64,000 nucleotides of DNA, taken from the NCBI RefSeq assembly GCF_036178845.1, contig NZ_CP108070.1, positions 11,284,001 to 11,348,000 on the forward strand, in the 5' to 3' direction. Of the stretch, positions 53,467-62,596 are shown one piece after another; within the stretch, counting starts at the first letter, position 1, and each line of letters starts with the position of its first letter. This stretch comes from Streptomyces sp. NBC_00271 (GTDB lineage Bacteria > Actinomycetota > Actinomycetes > Streptomycetales > Streptomycetaceae). Under the pieces are notes generated by a model. It ran no database searches, was not told the DNA's origin, and worked only from the letters and a program-made list of their open reading frames with translations. Both the position numbers and the translations under genes were made by a program.

Positions 53467-54672
53467 TCAGCCGCTTGCTGAGGCGGACGGTAAGGCGGGT
53501 ACGTAGGGGCGGTGGTCGCGGAGCATCGCCCAGAGCACGTCGACGCGGCGTCGGGCGAGAGCGAGGACAGCTTGGACGTGGCGCAGGCCCTCGGCCCGTT
53601 TGCGCAGGTAGAAGTCCCTGGACGAGCCGGGATACATCATGGCGCTCTGAGCGGAGAGGTAGAAGACCCAGCGCAGGCGGCGGTCGTAGCGTTTGGGCCT
53701 GTGCAGGTTGCCGGTCCGGCGGCCTGAGTCGCGTGGGACCGGGGCCAGGCCAGCGTGCGCGGCCAGGCGGCCGGCGTCACGATAGGACGAGAGGTCTCCG
53801 GTGATGGCAACGAACTCGGCGCCGAGGATGGGGCCCATGCCGGGTAGCGACTCGATGATCTCCGCGCGGTCGTCTGTGCGGAACAAGTCCCGAATCTCTT
53901 TGTCATTGGCCGCGATCCGCTCGTCGAGTGCGAGCAGCTGGTGGGCCAGTTCTCCCAGGAGGACTGCGGCGCGGGCCTCACCCGGCAGGGCGGTGTGCTG
54001 CTGTTCAGCTGCCTCCACGGCCTTCTCCGCCAGCCGCTGGGCACTGCGGACCTTCCGTCGCTGAAGCCAGCTGGCCAGGCGCTTGAGGCCGGTGCGGCGG
54101 AGAGCAGCCGGTGTCTGGTAGTGCGTCAGCAAGATGACTGCGCCCCTGGAACGGGCGTAGTCAAAGGCTTTCTCCAGGGCGGGACTGATGCCGCACAGCA
54201 GGTCACGCATCCGGTTGACCAGCCGCACGCGGTCCGCGATCAGGTCGCGCCGGTGGGCGGTCAACAGGCGGAGGGTGCAAATCTGTTCGGGCGGGATCCT
54301 GATGGCGGTGAAGTCCCAGCGGACGCGGGCCATGTCCGCGATGATCAGGGCGTCCTTCGCGTCGGTCTTGCCCTCGCCGCGGTAGCCCTCAGCGCCCCGG
54401 CTCACACTCCGGCCCGGGACGTAGGTGATGTGCTGGCCGTGTGCGGCAAGCAGAACCAGCAGCAGCGTCGCGGTCTTTCCCCGCAGGTCAACGGCCCACT
54501 TCACCTGGTCTGCGACTTCGCAGGCGGTGGCGATGAGTTTGAGAATCTCTGTCTCGTCGTTGGGGATCTTCCGGGAGAAGACGGCCTCACCGGCAGAGTT
54601 GATCGCTACGGCCCAGTGGTGCCCCTTGCCGACGTCGATGCCGACCCATAAGTGTTCGTGCCGGGTGTTCAT
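53467..54672 (-). CDS. IS110-family transposase, full length
   Basis: A 401-residue transposase. The RuvC-like DEDD domain begins HLWVGIDVGKGHHWAVAINS. YRGEGKTDAKDALIIADMAR gives the DxxxD pair, and the C-terminal Tnp domain has IIESLPGMGPILGAEFVAIT and the conserved serine region DAGRLAAHAGLAPVPRDSG. ATG 54672 follows CGGAGCC. The frame is complete, so it may be active. Such elements lack terminal inverted repeats and insert by site-specific recombination. A C-terminal relic of a relative lies at 55105-55235. Confidence 0.88.
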   Translation of the reverse strand: MNTRHEHLWVGIDVGKGHHWAVAINSAGEAVFSRKIPNDETEILKLIATACEVADQVKWAVDLRGKTATLLLVLLAAHGQHITYVPGRSVSRGAEGYRGEGKTDAKDALIIADMARVRWDFTAIRIPPEQICTLRLLTAHRRDLIADRVRLVNRMRDLLCGISPALEKAFDYARSRGAVILLTHYQTPAALRRTGLKRLASWLQRRKVRSAQRLAEKAVEAAEQQHTALPGEARAAVLLGELAHQLLALDERIAANDKEIRDLFRTDDRAEIIESLPGMGPILGAEFVAITGDLSSYRDAGRLAAHAGLAPVPRDSGRRTGNLHRPKRYDRRLRWVFYLSAQSAMMYPGSSRDFYLRKRAEGLRHVQAVLALARRRVDVLWAMLRDHRPYVPALPSASASG

Positions 54673-54825
54673 TGCTACGGCTCCGTTCCTTGCCGACCAG
54701 CCTTTTGGTCCGTAGAACACTCCGCAGCAGGCCCTTAACCAGCGATGACCGCAGATCTCAATCAGCAACACAGAGCGTCCCGGAGGACCAGGTGGCCATT
54801 CAACGAAAGCCATAACAACGACAGC

Positions 54826-54908
54826 CTGGCATCAGCCATGCCCAGTCCTCCCGGACCGTCGCCATTGTCCAGCAGTCTGGTATCAGCCGTGCCTGGTCCT
54901 CCCGAACC
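54826..54908. repeat. 32-bp direct repeat beside the IS110 element
   Basis: The copies at 54826-54857 and 54877-54908 (starting CTGG(C/T)ATCAGCC and ending CCTCCCG(G/A)ACC) agree at about 26 of 32 bases. They lie between the IS110 transposase and the ISAzo13 relic. Confidence 0.6.
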
Positions 54909-54929
54909 ACTGCTGATTCTTAAGGCTCT

Positions 54930-55078
54930 GGTATGGGTGGCTGGAAGTGCAACGGGCCGTGCGGGCGGCGAAGTCCGGGGCGGTTCTGCCGCATCTCGAT
55001 GAGCGGCAGCGTCGTCTGCTGATACGAGCGGAGGCTCGGTCACTCGGCCACGGAGGAATCTGGGCGGTTGACCGCCCA
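54930..55078 (+). pseudogene. ISAzo13-family transposase N-terminal relic
   Basis: AKSGAVLPHLDERQRRLLIR and AEARSLGHGGI match the conserved N-terminal block of ISAzo13 transposases. It ends abruptly and is followed by a fragment of a different element. Confidence 0.6.
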
Positions 55079-55104
55079 GATATCGAGGCACGCTCGCGGG
55101 ACCA

Positions 55105-55240
55105 TCGCACCCTTCAAGTGATCACCAGCCTGCCGGGTATGGGCCCCATCCTGGGGGCCGAGTTCGTGGCCGCGACCGGCGGAGACATGACGGTATTCGG
55201 CACTCCCGACCGCCTCGCCGGCTTCGGCGGCAGGGCGGCC
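55105..55240 (+). pseudogene. IS110-family transposase C-terminal relic
   Basis: HRTLQVITSLPGMGPILGAE and FVAATGGDMTVFGTPDRLAG reproduce the Tnp_20 domain block seen in the intact IS110 transposase at 53800-53860 on the opposite strand, with divergence. No start or N-terminal domain. Confidence 0.65.
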
Positions 55241-55426
55241 GGCCCGCCATCTGCTGTCCACCCGGCAGGAGTACAAAGAGGCTGTGAGCGATGCGGCTCG
55301 CTGTGCCGCCTCGGACGAACAGCCCGCGGATTCCGTGAGCCACCAACTGGCTCAGACACACCGACAGGTCACGTAACGCCGTCGAGGACGGTCCCGGCCG
55401 GGCAGAAGAACCGACATGTACCGACG

Positions 55427-55891
55427 TCAGGATCCAGCAGCGGACACATGGCGAGCCAACTCGGTGGCCAGGCGTCGCATGACCGTGCGGTTGGCGCGTC
55501 GTATCGTGGCCCGGACGACGGGTCCCAGCAGACGGTCGGCGAGCGGGACGCGCGTCCAAGCGTACGTGAACGTCACGTGACTCCCGTCGGTCGGCAGCGG
55601 TTCGATAGTGTACGTGCCTTGGGCCAGGCGTCGGCCGGCCGCGCTGACGTTCCGTTCGACGATGCGCCGCGGCGGGTCGGCCTCGACGACCTCGATGGTG
55701 ACGTCGGTCTTCATGCCGCCCAGCGCGGCGGTGACCGTGGCGCACGATCCGATGCCCCGGCCGGGGCCGCTGTAGCGCCATCCGGTCAGGTAGTGGTTGG
55801 TGAATCGCTCGTGGTGAGCCATGACATCGAGGAAGTCGTAGACCTGCTCGGGCGTCTGCGGTACGTCGATCGACACGGTGACAGACTTCAT
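55427..55891 (-). CDS. SRPBCC (START/polyketide cyclase-like) family protein
   Basis: A 154-residue helix-grip protein. MKSVTVSIDVPQTPEQVYDF begins the fold, and DVMAHHERFTNHYLTGWRYS and AQGTYTIEPLPTDGSHVTFT follow. Such proteins bind lipids, polyketides or steroids in a deep cavity. ATG 55891 immediately abuts the palindrome TGTACC-N4-GGTACA. It is divergent from a TetR gene that probably represses it. Confidence 0.82.
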   Translation of the reverse strand: MKSVTVSIDVPQTPEQVYDFLDVMAHHERFTNHYLTGWRYSGPGRGIGSCATVTAALGGMKTDVTIEVVEADPPRRIVERNVSAAGRRLAQGTYTIEPLPTDGSHVTFTYAWTRVPLADRLLGPVVRATIRRANRTVMRRLATELARHVSAAGS

Positions 55892-55928
55892 GTACCACAC
55901 GGTACACAGGGCATGTACCAATTGGTAC
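55891..55928. promoter_or_regulatory. Double TetR operator between SRPBCC gene and tetR
   Basis: TGTACC-ACAC-GGTACA at 55891-55906 and the perfect 14-bp palindrome GTACCAATTGGTAC at 55915-55928 share the half-site GTACC. They are centred 23 bp (about two helical turns) apart, good for cooperative binding by two TetR dimers. Confidence 0.65.
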
Positions 55929-55937
55929 GCTCGTGAC

Positions 55938-56546
55938 GTGGCGAATACGGACGGCCCATATCCTGAGGGCGAGGCAGTGCCCGGCACGGAGGGGGACCGG
56001 CGAGCTCAATTGGTGGATGCGGCCGTCGACTACGTCGCGGCACACGGCATCGCAGACCTGAGCCTGCGCGGCCTGGGCGCCGGGATCGGCGTCAGTCACC
56101 GCATGCTGATCCACTATTTCGGCTCCAAGGAACACCTGCTCGTCGAGATCGTCCGGACGTCGGAGCAGCGCCAGCGTGATCTGCTGTCCCGGCTCCGCCT
56201 GGAACCCGGTGGCTCACCCGCCGATGCTGCGCGGCTCCTCTGGCAGCAGCTGACGGACCCTCGACTGGCCGGTCAGGAGCGGCTCTTCTTCGAAATCTAC
56301 GGGCACGCGCTGCGGGGCCGCCCCGAGGCTGCCCCGCTTCTCGAAGGGCTCGTGAACGACTGGCTGGAGCCGCTCGTGGCCGCCGAGGTCGCCGCAGGGG
56401 CGGACCCTGCCGTGGCCCGGAACCGCGCCAGGCTGGGACTCGCCACCGTCCGCGGTCTGCTGCTCGACCTGCTCGCCACCGGTGACCGCGCCGGCGTCAA
56501 CGCGGCCATGGAGGACTTCCTCCAGCTGTATTACGGCTCGAAGTAA
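55938..56546 (+). CDS. TetR family transcriptional regulator
   Basis: A 202-residue regulator. The HTH lies at residues ~20-65 (AQLVDAAVDYVAAHGIADLS, LGAGIGVSHRMLIHYFGSKE). A helical ligand domain ends AAMEDFLQLYYGSK. The GTG at 55938 is chosen because the frame upstream overlaps the operators and the divergent gene. It probably autoregulates and represses the SRPBCC gene through the paired GTACC palindromes. Confidence 0.87.
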   Translation: MANTDGPYPEGEAVPGTEGDRRAQLVDAAVDYVAAHGIADLSLRGLGAGIGVSHRMLIHYFGSKEHLLVEIVRTSEQRQRDLLSRLRLEPGGSPADAARLLWQQLTDPRLAGQERLFFEIYGHALRGRPEAAPLLEGLVNDWLEPLVAAEVAAGADPAVARNRARLGLATVRGLLLDLLATGDRAGVNAAMEDFLQLYYGSK

Positions 56547-56734
56547 CGGAGTTGCCGCTCAGGCCAGGGGGCTGGGCCGGACGGCGACCACCGTTCGAGC
56601 AACGGTCGCCGAGGCAGACGGTTCTGGTACGGACTGGGCGACGGAGAGGGGCCGGTCCACCCGTCCAGCCAGCGGCGAAGCCGGCAGCGGTGCGCGTCGC
56701 AGTTCTCAGACCTGCTGGGGTGCCGGTGGGCTGG

Positions 56735-57187
56735 TCACGCGTCCTCAGCCGGGCGGGGCGGTGAGCCGGCCAGCGGCGAGGCGTCTTCGTATCGCACCTC
56801 GTAGACGCGCTCGGCGAACTTCCAGCCGTCGTCGGTGCGCTGGTAACGGTCGTGGTAGATGGCGTAGTTCAGCCCTCCGCGGCCGTCGCGGCCACGCCCG
56901 ACCTCTGACATATACGCGCGGCCTGACGCGGTGTCTCCGTCAAGCTGGATCACGCCCGGGTGCGTATTCTGCACAAGAAAGTCCACAACATCCGGCACCC
57001 GCCTGCCCCAGGCGCGGATCGGCTCCTGCCCCTCGAGTTCAACGGGGATGTTGGGCATACGCCATACGCCGTCCGGTGTGAACAGCAAGGCGATACGGTC
57101 GTAGTCGCGCATCATCACCGCGTCGGTGAACTCGCCGCGCAGCGCCTCGATCTCGACGCGATCCGCGATGGCCTGAAAGTCGCTCAT
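56735..57187 (-). CDS. SnoaL-like (NTF2 fold) protein
   Basis: A 150-residue protein. DFQAIADRVEIEALRGEFTD and AVMMRDYDRIALLFTPDGVW begin a typical SnoaL_4-like domain, and LNYAIYHDRYQRTDDGWKFA and ERVYEVRYED end it. ATG 57187 has GGAGG seven bases upstream. The YHDRYQR histidine-aspartate is where scytalone dehydratase-like members keep catalytic residues. Substrate unknown. It is separated from the TetR gene, so coregulation is not obvious. Nothing was recognised in the 400-bp gap to 57588. Confidence 0.8.
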   Translation of the reverse strand: MSDFQAIADRVEIEALRGEFTDAVMMRDYDRIALLFTPDGVWRMPNIPVELEGQEPIRAWGRRVPDVVDFLVQNTHPGVIQLDGDTASGRAYMSEVGRGRDGRGGLNYAIYHDRYQRTDDGWKFAERVYEVRYEDASPLAGSPPRPAEDA

Positions 57188-57587
57188 CGGTTTCCTCCTC
57201 GTCACCTTGAACTCGGTGCACGAACGACACCGGTCCGCCCTGAGACGGAAGCCTCCACGTCGGCGCTACAGACGATCCCGCCGAGCGTCCCTGGGTCGCC
57301 TACTCGCTGGATGGTGTGTTCGTCTCAGCAGTACGACGACACGGCCTTCCGGAATGTGACACGGCCCCGCTCAGAGCGCACCGCAATCGCGATCAGCCGG
57401 CACGAACGAGAACGAGTGAGAGTCCGCACAGGGTGGCTTCGGCGACCTCGCTCGGCGCGCGCCTGTACGCACGATGCACAGGCTCAGGGGAGTTGGAGCA
57501 GTTGGAGTTCCATCAGTGGGGCGGCATGGGTATCGGCAATGCGGGGTGCCTTTCCGGGGGCCTTCGGGCATGCGTCAGACTCCCGTC

Positions 57588-57782
57588 ATGAGCACCACGC
57601 GACGCCGACTCGGCACGGGCCCGACCGCCATCAGCAGCACACCGTCCGCGGAGGAGTCCCCACGGCTTCTGCCCGTCGAGCGAGTTGACCTCGGGGGACT
57701 CTTGAAGGCTCCCGAGCAGAGGGATCCGGAGCTGACGCGGTCGCGCCGGCGGGCGCTTCGCTCTCCTGAGGTGGGGGACTGA
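57588..57782 (+). CDS. Small hypothetical protein
   Basis: A 64-residue basic protein beginning MSTTRRRLGTGPTAISSTPS and ending ELTRSRRRALRSPEVGD. RRRLGTGP-type N-termini occur in uncharacterised Streptomyces proteins. The next 200 bp hold an open frame (HAYELRRRLDYVTGEEHPSA) without a clear start, which could be the rest of a frameshifted gene or a coupled second gene. No function recognised. Confidence 0.4.
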   Translation: MSTTRRRLGTGPTAISSTPSAEESPRLLPVERVDLGGLLKAPEQRDPELTRSRRRALRSPEVGD

Positions 57783-58122
57783 CCAACGACTGCCTCGGAC
57801 TCCTGATCCACGCCTACGAGTTGAGGCGTCGATTGGACTACGTGACGGGCGAGGAGCACCCGTCCGCGATGCACACGGCGTACGCCGCGGCTGCGCTGCT
57901 GGGCTGCTTGAGCAGCCCACCATCTCGGCAATGGCCCTCTCGCCCGCAGGTCGGCGGCCCGCACTTCGTGTACCAGCCCTGGGTGTCCCCGGGCCTGACC
58001 TATTGCCTGCTGGGACGCGGACATGCGGCGCGCCGTCGATTCCGTTGCCGCCCGACGCCGCGCACGCAACCGCGTCCGGCGTTGCCGGGGCCCATCATGA
58101 GGTCGACCCGTCCGTCCGTCGG

Positions 58123-58587
58123 TCAGTCCGGCTGCTTCTCCATGTGCTCCAGCACGCGGTTCGAGATCTGGGCGAGCGTGCTGAGCTCCTTTGGCGTCAA
58201 GGCGTCGATGAAGAGTCGGCGGACGTGCTCGACATGGAGGGGAGCGGCGGCTTCGATCGCCGCGTATCCGGCAGGAGTGGCGACGATGAACGCTCCGCGT
58301 CCGTCGTCGGGGCACTCCTCCCTGGCCACCAGTCCGCGCTTGGTCATCCGTGTGACCTGGTGGGACATCCGGCTCTTCTCCCACTCCACCAGAGTGGCCA
58401 GTTCCAGGAAGCGCAGCCGTCCGCCGGCTTCGGTGAGCTTGACGAGCACGATGTAGTCCGCGGCCGACATCTTGGAGTCGGTCTGCACCCGGCGAGACAG
58501 CCGGCCGATGAGCTTCTCCTGCATGCGGATGAAACTGTCCCAGGCAGCCTGCTGCTCGGGGTCGAGCCAGCGCGGTGTCTCCTTCAT
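58123..58587 (-). CDS. MarR family transcriptional regulator
   Basis: A 154-residue winged-helix regulator. RVQTDSKMSAADYIVLVKLT leads to the winged helix (LRFLELATLVEWEKSRMSHQ, VTRMTKRGLVAREECPDDGR with GAFIVATPAGYAAIEAA). The ATG at 58587 is followed in the family by KETPRWLDPEQQAAWDSFIR, as here. A GTTG-A-CAAC element lies 21 bp upstream. The divergent neighbour that it would normally control is a destroyed esterase gene. Confidence 0.86.
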   Translation of the reverse strand: MKETPRWLDPEQQAAWDSFIRMQEKLIGRLSRRVQTDSKMSAADYIVLVKLTEAGGRLRFLELATLVEWEKSRMSHQVTRMTKRGLVAREECPDDGRGAFIVATPAGYAAIEAAAPLHVEHVRRLFIDALTPKELSTLAQISNRVLEHMEKQPD

Positions 58588-58607
58588 GAGTGCAGTGTAA
58601 CGAAATT

Positions 58608-58616
58608 GTTGACAAC
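58608..58616. promoter_or_regulatory. MarR-type operator half-palindrome
   Basis: GTTGACAAC (arms GTTG/CAAC) lies just upstream of the marR start, within TTGTTGACAACTC. This is typical of autoregulatory MarR sites. Confidence 0.4.
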
Positions 58617-58734
58617 TCACCTATTCGTCTCGCTCGGAAGCCGAAGCGTTGTTGACCTGGCCGAAGAAGGGTGAACCGATGTCGATCGTGAGGGCCGGGA
58701 CAGAGACGGCGCCCTGCAGATAGCCGACCACCAC

Positions 58735-59010
58735 GCCGCCGGCGGCAACCCCACGTACGTCTACCAGTTCGACTACCACCCCGCCCAGGACCCCGACCGT
58801 CTCGGTGCCGCACACTGCGTCGAACTGCCCTTCCTCTTCGGCACGTTCGACAACTATCCCGACAGCCCGATGCTGGGTCCCCCTCTGACACGGAGCGGGC
58901 CCTGGGACGGTCCTTCGCCACGGCTGTCTCCGCTTCGTCGCCACCGGCTCCGCGAGCGACTGGCTTCCGTACGCGCCTGCGGCCACCGCAAGGATCCGAC
59001 ACTTCAGCAG
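58735..59010 (+). pseudogene. Type B carboxylesterase C-terminal relic
   Basis: GNPTYVYQFDYHPAQDPDRL and GAAHCVELPFLFGTFDNYPD (with the catalytic histidine in HCVELPFLF) form the end of a carboxylesterase/para-nitrobenzyl esterase. After 58880 the reading frame changes to TERALGRSFATAVSA and then VATGSASDWLPYAPAA. The first ~400 residues, including the nucleophile, are absent. Confidence 0.7.
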
Positions 59011-59085
59011 GTCTTCATCGTGATGCCGGGCGCCGGGCGCCGGGTCCGTAGCCCGTGGCCGATCCGCGTACCGCGGAAAGCGGCA

Positions 59086-60069
59086 TCACAACGAAAGCGC
59101 GGCGGGACGTACCAGGCCCGTGCGCTTGACGCCGGTGAGAATGGGCGTCACCTCAATGTCGGAGATATGCGGCAGGGCCCCCACCGTGCCGGTGAGGAAT
59201 GCGTAGAGCGCGCTCAGATCGGCGGCGGCCACCGCCACCAACAGACTGCTGGAGCCGGTTGTGGCGGCGGTGAAGCGCACCTGCGGATGCCGGCTGAGGA
59301 TCTGCCCGGTCTCCTGCAACGCCCCTGGCATCGCCTTGATCCACAGCAGTGCCTCGGCGTGCACTCCCAGCAGAGCGAGATCGACTTCGGTGGCCAGTCG
59401 GACGGCATGCGCCTCCACCAGGGCGTCCAGGCGGCGACGTACGGTCCGTGGAGTCTTGCCGGTGCGGCCGGCAAGCTCCTCGTAAGTCATCCGGGAGTCC
59501 TCGATCAGCGCATCGATGAGTACGTCATCTCCCGGCAGCGAAGAGAGGGGCTCGGGGGAGGCATCGAAGCCGGGCGACAGCTGCGCGGACTCCTCCTGGG
59601 TCAGCAGTCCCGCGCTCCAGGCAAACCCCGCGGGAAAGACTCTCAGCAGGTCGTACGACGTCCAGGACTGCACGGCCGCGGTCGCAGGCAGGTCGCGCAG
59701 CACAAGCTCGTTGCGGGCATCGGGTCCGTTCAGGAAGAGCACGACGCAGATCTCGTCCCCTCCGCCCAGAATGTCGACCCAGACGGTGTCGCGGCGCCGA
59801 GCGAGGGTCGCGGCGATGGCGGTGATCCGATGGGGGCGGCAGCGGATGCGCAACACCATGGGGATGAGGCGGGGATAGAGGGCGGGATTGCGCACCGCCG
59901 TCGCCCGGAGGGTCTGGTCGTGGAACAGCGGTGCGGCGCGCCGCACGACCGTGCGCTCCGAAACACCCAGCACGTCGGCGACTTGCCGCCAGGAGGCGCG
60001 GGGGGACGCCAGCAGCACGGCCGTGATCCGCCGATCCACAGCATCAAGATCCTGGCGTACTTTCGGCAC
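59086..60069 (-). CDS. Lrp/AsnC family regulator with two tandem modules
   Basis: A 327-residue protein with two HTH-RAM units. The first HTH is VDRRITAVLLASPRASWRQV and ADVLGVSERTVVRRAAPLFH, with effector region VWVDILGGGDEICVVLF. The second HTH is MTYEELAGRTGKTPRTVRRR, followed by RFTAATTGSSSLLVAVAAAD. Tandem Lrp proteins of this size are common in Streptomyces. The start is GTG 60069. It is divergent from the amidohydrolase at 60431, its likely target. The 360-bp gap between them holds no gene that I can support. Confidence 0.87.
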   Translation of the reverse strand: MPKVRQDLDAVDRRITAVLLASPRASWRQVADVLGVSERTVVRRAAPLFHDQTLRATAVRNPALYPRLIPMVLRIRCRPHRITAIAATLARRRDTVWVDILGGGDEICVVLFLNGPDARNELVLRDLPATAAVQSWTSYDLLRVFPAGFAWSAGLLTQEESAQLSPGFDASPEPLSSLPGDDVLIDALIEDSRMTYEELAGRTGKTPRTVRRRLDALVEAHAVRLATEVDLALLGVHAEALLWIKAMPGALQETGQILSRHPQVRFTAATTGSSSLLVAVAAADLSALYAFLTGTVGALPHISDIEVTPILTGVKRTGLVRPAALSL

Positions 60070-60430
60070 CCCAACCCCTCAGTGATCTTCTTCCTCCGGA
60101 GACGAGCGTATCCGGGGAGCGAGATTGTCGGGACGCGCTACGTGCCCAGCCCCGACGGATCGCGGACGACCGTCGCGCGCGATGTGCCTTCGGCAGCCGC
60201 GATCCGAGGATTCGTCTCGTCGAGCGTTTGGCGCATGATCGGCAGGGAGGGCCGCCGGTGTGGCGTAGTTTCCGCGCTTCCGGCACTGGAATGTATGTAA
60301 ATCGGCAGAGAGTCCGTAGAACGGTCTTGTCAGCAGACGTGGTGGACGACCCTCGGCCGGGCGCGGACCCGGCCCCCTGCGGCCCCTGACACGCCCTCGA
60401 CGACGACTTTCAGATGGTGGGGAGAAGACC

Positions 60431-62050
60431 ATGACTGATCACGGAGCCGATCTGGTGATCCGGGCCGACGCGGTGCACATACTGGTGCCCGGCCAGGCCC
60501 CGCAGCGGGCACTGGCCGTACGGGGCGACCGCATAGCGGCTCTGTCCCCCGACCCGAACGGACTCGACCACTGGGTGACCGCCCGCACCATGGTCCACGA
60601 CCTGCCCGGTGCCACGGTGCTGCCCGCGTTCGACGACACCCACACCCACCTGATCTACGCCGCGCTCGGCGCGCACGACGTGCCCGTGCATCAGGCGCGT
60701 ACGATCCCCGCGTTCCTGGACCTGATCCGGCAGCGGGCCGAGGTCACCCCCGAGGGGGAGTGGATCCGCACCACCACGAACTGGCAGGAACTCAACCTGG
60801 CCGAGCGCCGCATGCCCACCGCGGCCGAACTCGACCGGGCCACCGACCGGCACCCAGTCCTGGTCAAGCGCGGCGGCCACAACGACGTCGTCAACACCTA
60901 CGCGCTGCGGCTGGCGGGCATCAGCGAGGACACCCCCGTACCGCCCGGCGGTGTGATCGGCCGTGACGCGGACGGCAGGCTCGACGGTCGGCTGATCGAC
61001 AACGCCCTGGGCCTGGTGGAGCGCCTGGTTCCGGCGCCGGACCGTTCCCAGCGGATCGACGGGTTGCGCCTGGCCACCAGCCAGTACGCCGCCACCGGCA
61101 TCGGCACCGTGCGCGACTGCGCGGTCACCCCCGAGGACTACAAGGTGCTCCTCGCCGCCCGCGAGTCGGGGGCGCTGAGCATCCGGGTGCGGGCCCTGAT
61201 CTCCGCGCTCGGCCTGACCGGCGCGGCCCAGGTGGAGGAGTTGCTCGACGTCATGGAGGACTGGCGCTACGGCTCCGACCCGTGGCTTCGGGTGTGGGGA
61301 GTGAAGTTCGGGCTCGACGGCGGGCTGGAGGCCGGGGCCACCGAAGAGCCGTACGCCTGTGACCACTCCTTCTCCGGCACGCTGACCTGGGAGCCAGACG
61401 CGCTGGTCGAGGCGGTCGAGGCCGTGGTCCGCCGCGGCTGGCGCGTCGGCACGCACGCCTACGGCGACCGCGCGGTTCGCATCCTCCTGGACGTCTACGA
61501 ACGCGTCCTCTCCCGCAACCCCGGCCTGCCTGCCGGCACGCTGGTGATGGAGCACGGCGGTCTGGCCGACCCCGAACAGAGCGCCCGCGCCGTCGAGTTG
61601 GGCATCCCCGTCACCATCCAGCAGCCGCTGCTGCACGACACCGCCGAGGTGCAGGAGGGCTTCTGGGGCCCGGAACGCGTCGCCCGCCTCTTCCCGGCCC
61701 GTGGGTGGATCGACCTGGGCGCCCAGGTCAGCGCCGGATCCGACTTCCCCGTCGGCCAGTTCGGCGCCATGCGCTCCGTCTGGGGCATGACCACTCGGCA
61801 GACCGTCATCGGCGTCAAGGGCCCCGAGCACGCCATCACCTACCAGGAAGCTCTCGCCCTGCACACCACCAACGCCGCCCGCCTGTGCGGCGAGGAGAGC
61901 CTGCGCGGCGCCCTCACCCCGGGCCGCTTCGCCGACCTCACCGTCTGGGACCAGGACCCCGCCCACTGCCCCAGCGACGCCCTGCGCGATCTCAACCCCA
62001 CCCACACCATCGTCGGCGGCCTCGTCATTACACGCGCCGACGCCCGCTAG
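60431..62050 (+). CDS. YtcJ-type metal-dependent amidohydrolase (Amidohydro_3)
   Basis: A 539-residue amidohydrolase. The N-terminal composite sandwich is followed by the metal-binding AFDDTHTHLIYAALG (HxH). The LVKRGGHNDVVNTYALRLAG segment, VKFGLDGGLEAGATEEPYA and GTHAYGDRAVRILLDVYE (His) follow, and AGSDFPVGQFGAMR holds the final metal aspartate. GRFADLTVWDQDP closes the small domain. ATG 60431 has GGGGAG seven bases upstream. It hydrolyses an amide or ester of unknown identity. A divergent Lrp regulator suggests an amino-acid-derived or amide inducer. Confidence 0.87.
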   Translation: MTDHGADLVIRADAVHILVPGQAPQRALAVRGDRIAALSPDPNGLDHWVTARTMVHDLPGATVLPAFDDTHTHLIYAALGAHDVPVHQARTIPAFLDLIRQRAEVTPEGEWIRTTTNWQELNLAERRMPTAAELDRATDRHPVLVKRGGHNDVVNTYALRLAGISEDTPVPPGGVIGRDADGRLDGRLIDNALGLVERLVPAPDRSQRIDGLRLATSQYAATGIGTVRDCAVTPEDYKVLLAARESGALSIRVRALISALGLTGAAQVEELLDVMEDWRYGSDPWLRVWGVKFGLDGGLEAGATEEPYACDHSFSGTLTWEPDALVEAVEAVVRRGWRVGTHAYGDRAVRILLDVYERVLSRNPGLPAGTLVMEHGGLADPEQSARAVELGIPVTIQQPLLHDTAEVQEGFWGPERVARLFPARGWIDLGAQVSAGSDFPVGQFGAMRSVWGMTTRQTVIGVKGPEHAITYQEALALHTTNAARLCGEESLRGALTPGRFADLTVWDQDPAHCPSDALRDLNPTHTIVGGLVITRADAR

Positions 62051-62091
62051 GGTCTGTGCCCTCTCCGGACAGCCGATACCTCTGGTTCTTC

Positions 62092-62137
62092 TGGGCCGCT
62101 GCCCTCTGGCCGCAACCGGCCAGAGGGCAGCGGCCCA
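62092..62137. terminator. Bidirectional terminator between amidohydrolase and darcynin genes
   Basis: A perfect 21-bp stem (62092-62112 with 62117-62137, loop CAAC) sits between two convergent genes, 42 bp from one stop and 22 bp from the other. It is the strongest hairpin seen in the window. Confidence 0.85.
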
Positions 62138-62158
62138 GTTGCGCGGGTGGGCGGTGTG

Positions 62159-62524
62159 TCAGGTGGTGATGGTGGCCACGGGTTCCAGGCCGTAGGTGCG
62201 GGCATAGCCGTTCTCGGTACCGACGAGGAGGTCGATGACCTCGAAGTAGCGGTCCCAGAACGGGGTTTCGCGCAGTGCGTCGATGAGGAGCTGGTAGGCG
62301 TGGTGGTCTTCGGCTTCCCACACCCAGACGTCGGTGACGCGCGCGGAGTAGAACTCGGTGTCGTAGAAACGTGACCGGACGCCGTTGGTCTTGGCCTCGA
62401 TGGCCGGCAGGACCTGGGTGGTGAAGGCGTCGACGCGTTGTTGGACGGTCAGGGCGAGCCACTCGGGTGTGGTCTTGACCAGTATGAAGGCCGTGACCGG
62501 CGGTTCGGTCTTTTCAGCGGGCAT
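62159..62524 (-). CDS. Darcynin family protein
   Basis: A 121-residue protein. [20 protein letters not shown] opens it and [20 protein letters not shown] is the central strand. [22 protein letters not shown] follows and the end is [16 protein letters not shown]. These blocks are diagnostic of the darcynin family (ferredoxin-like fold), whose function is not established. It lies 72 bp downstream of the NmrA gene on the same strand and is probably cotranscribed with it. Confidence 0.83.
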   Translation of the reverse strand: MPAEKTEPPVTAFILVKTTPEWLALTVQQRVDAFTTQVLPAIEAKTNGVRSRFYDTEFYSARVTDVWVWEAEDHHAYQLLIDALRETPFWDRYFEVIDLLVGTENGYARTYGLEPVATITT

Positions 62525-62596
62525 CAGGGTGCCTCCGAAGTGGCAGGTGGTCTTGGTCCGCCCGGCTCTATGTGTTCCGGCGGCGGGTGGTGTGCT

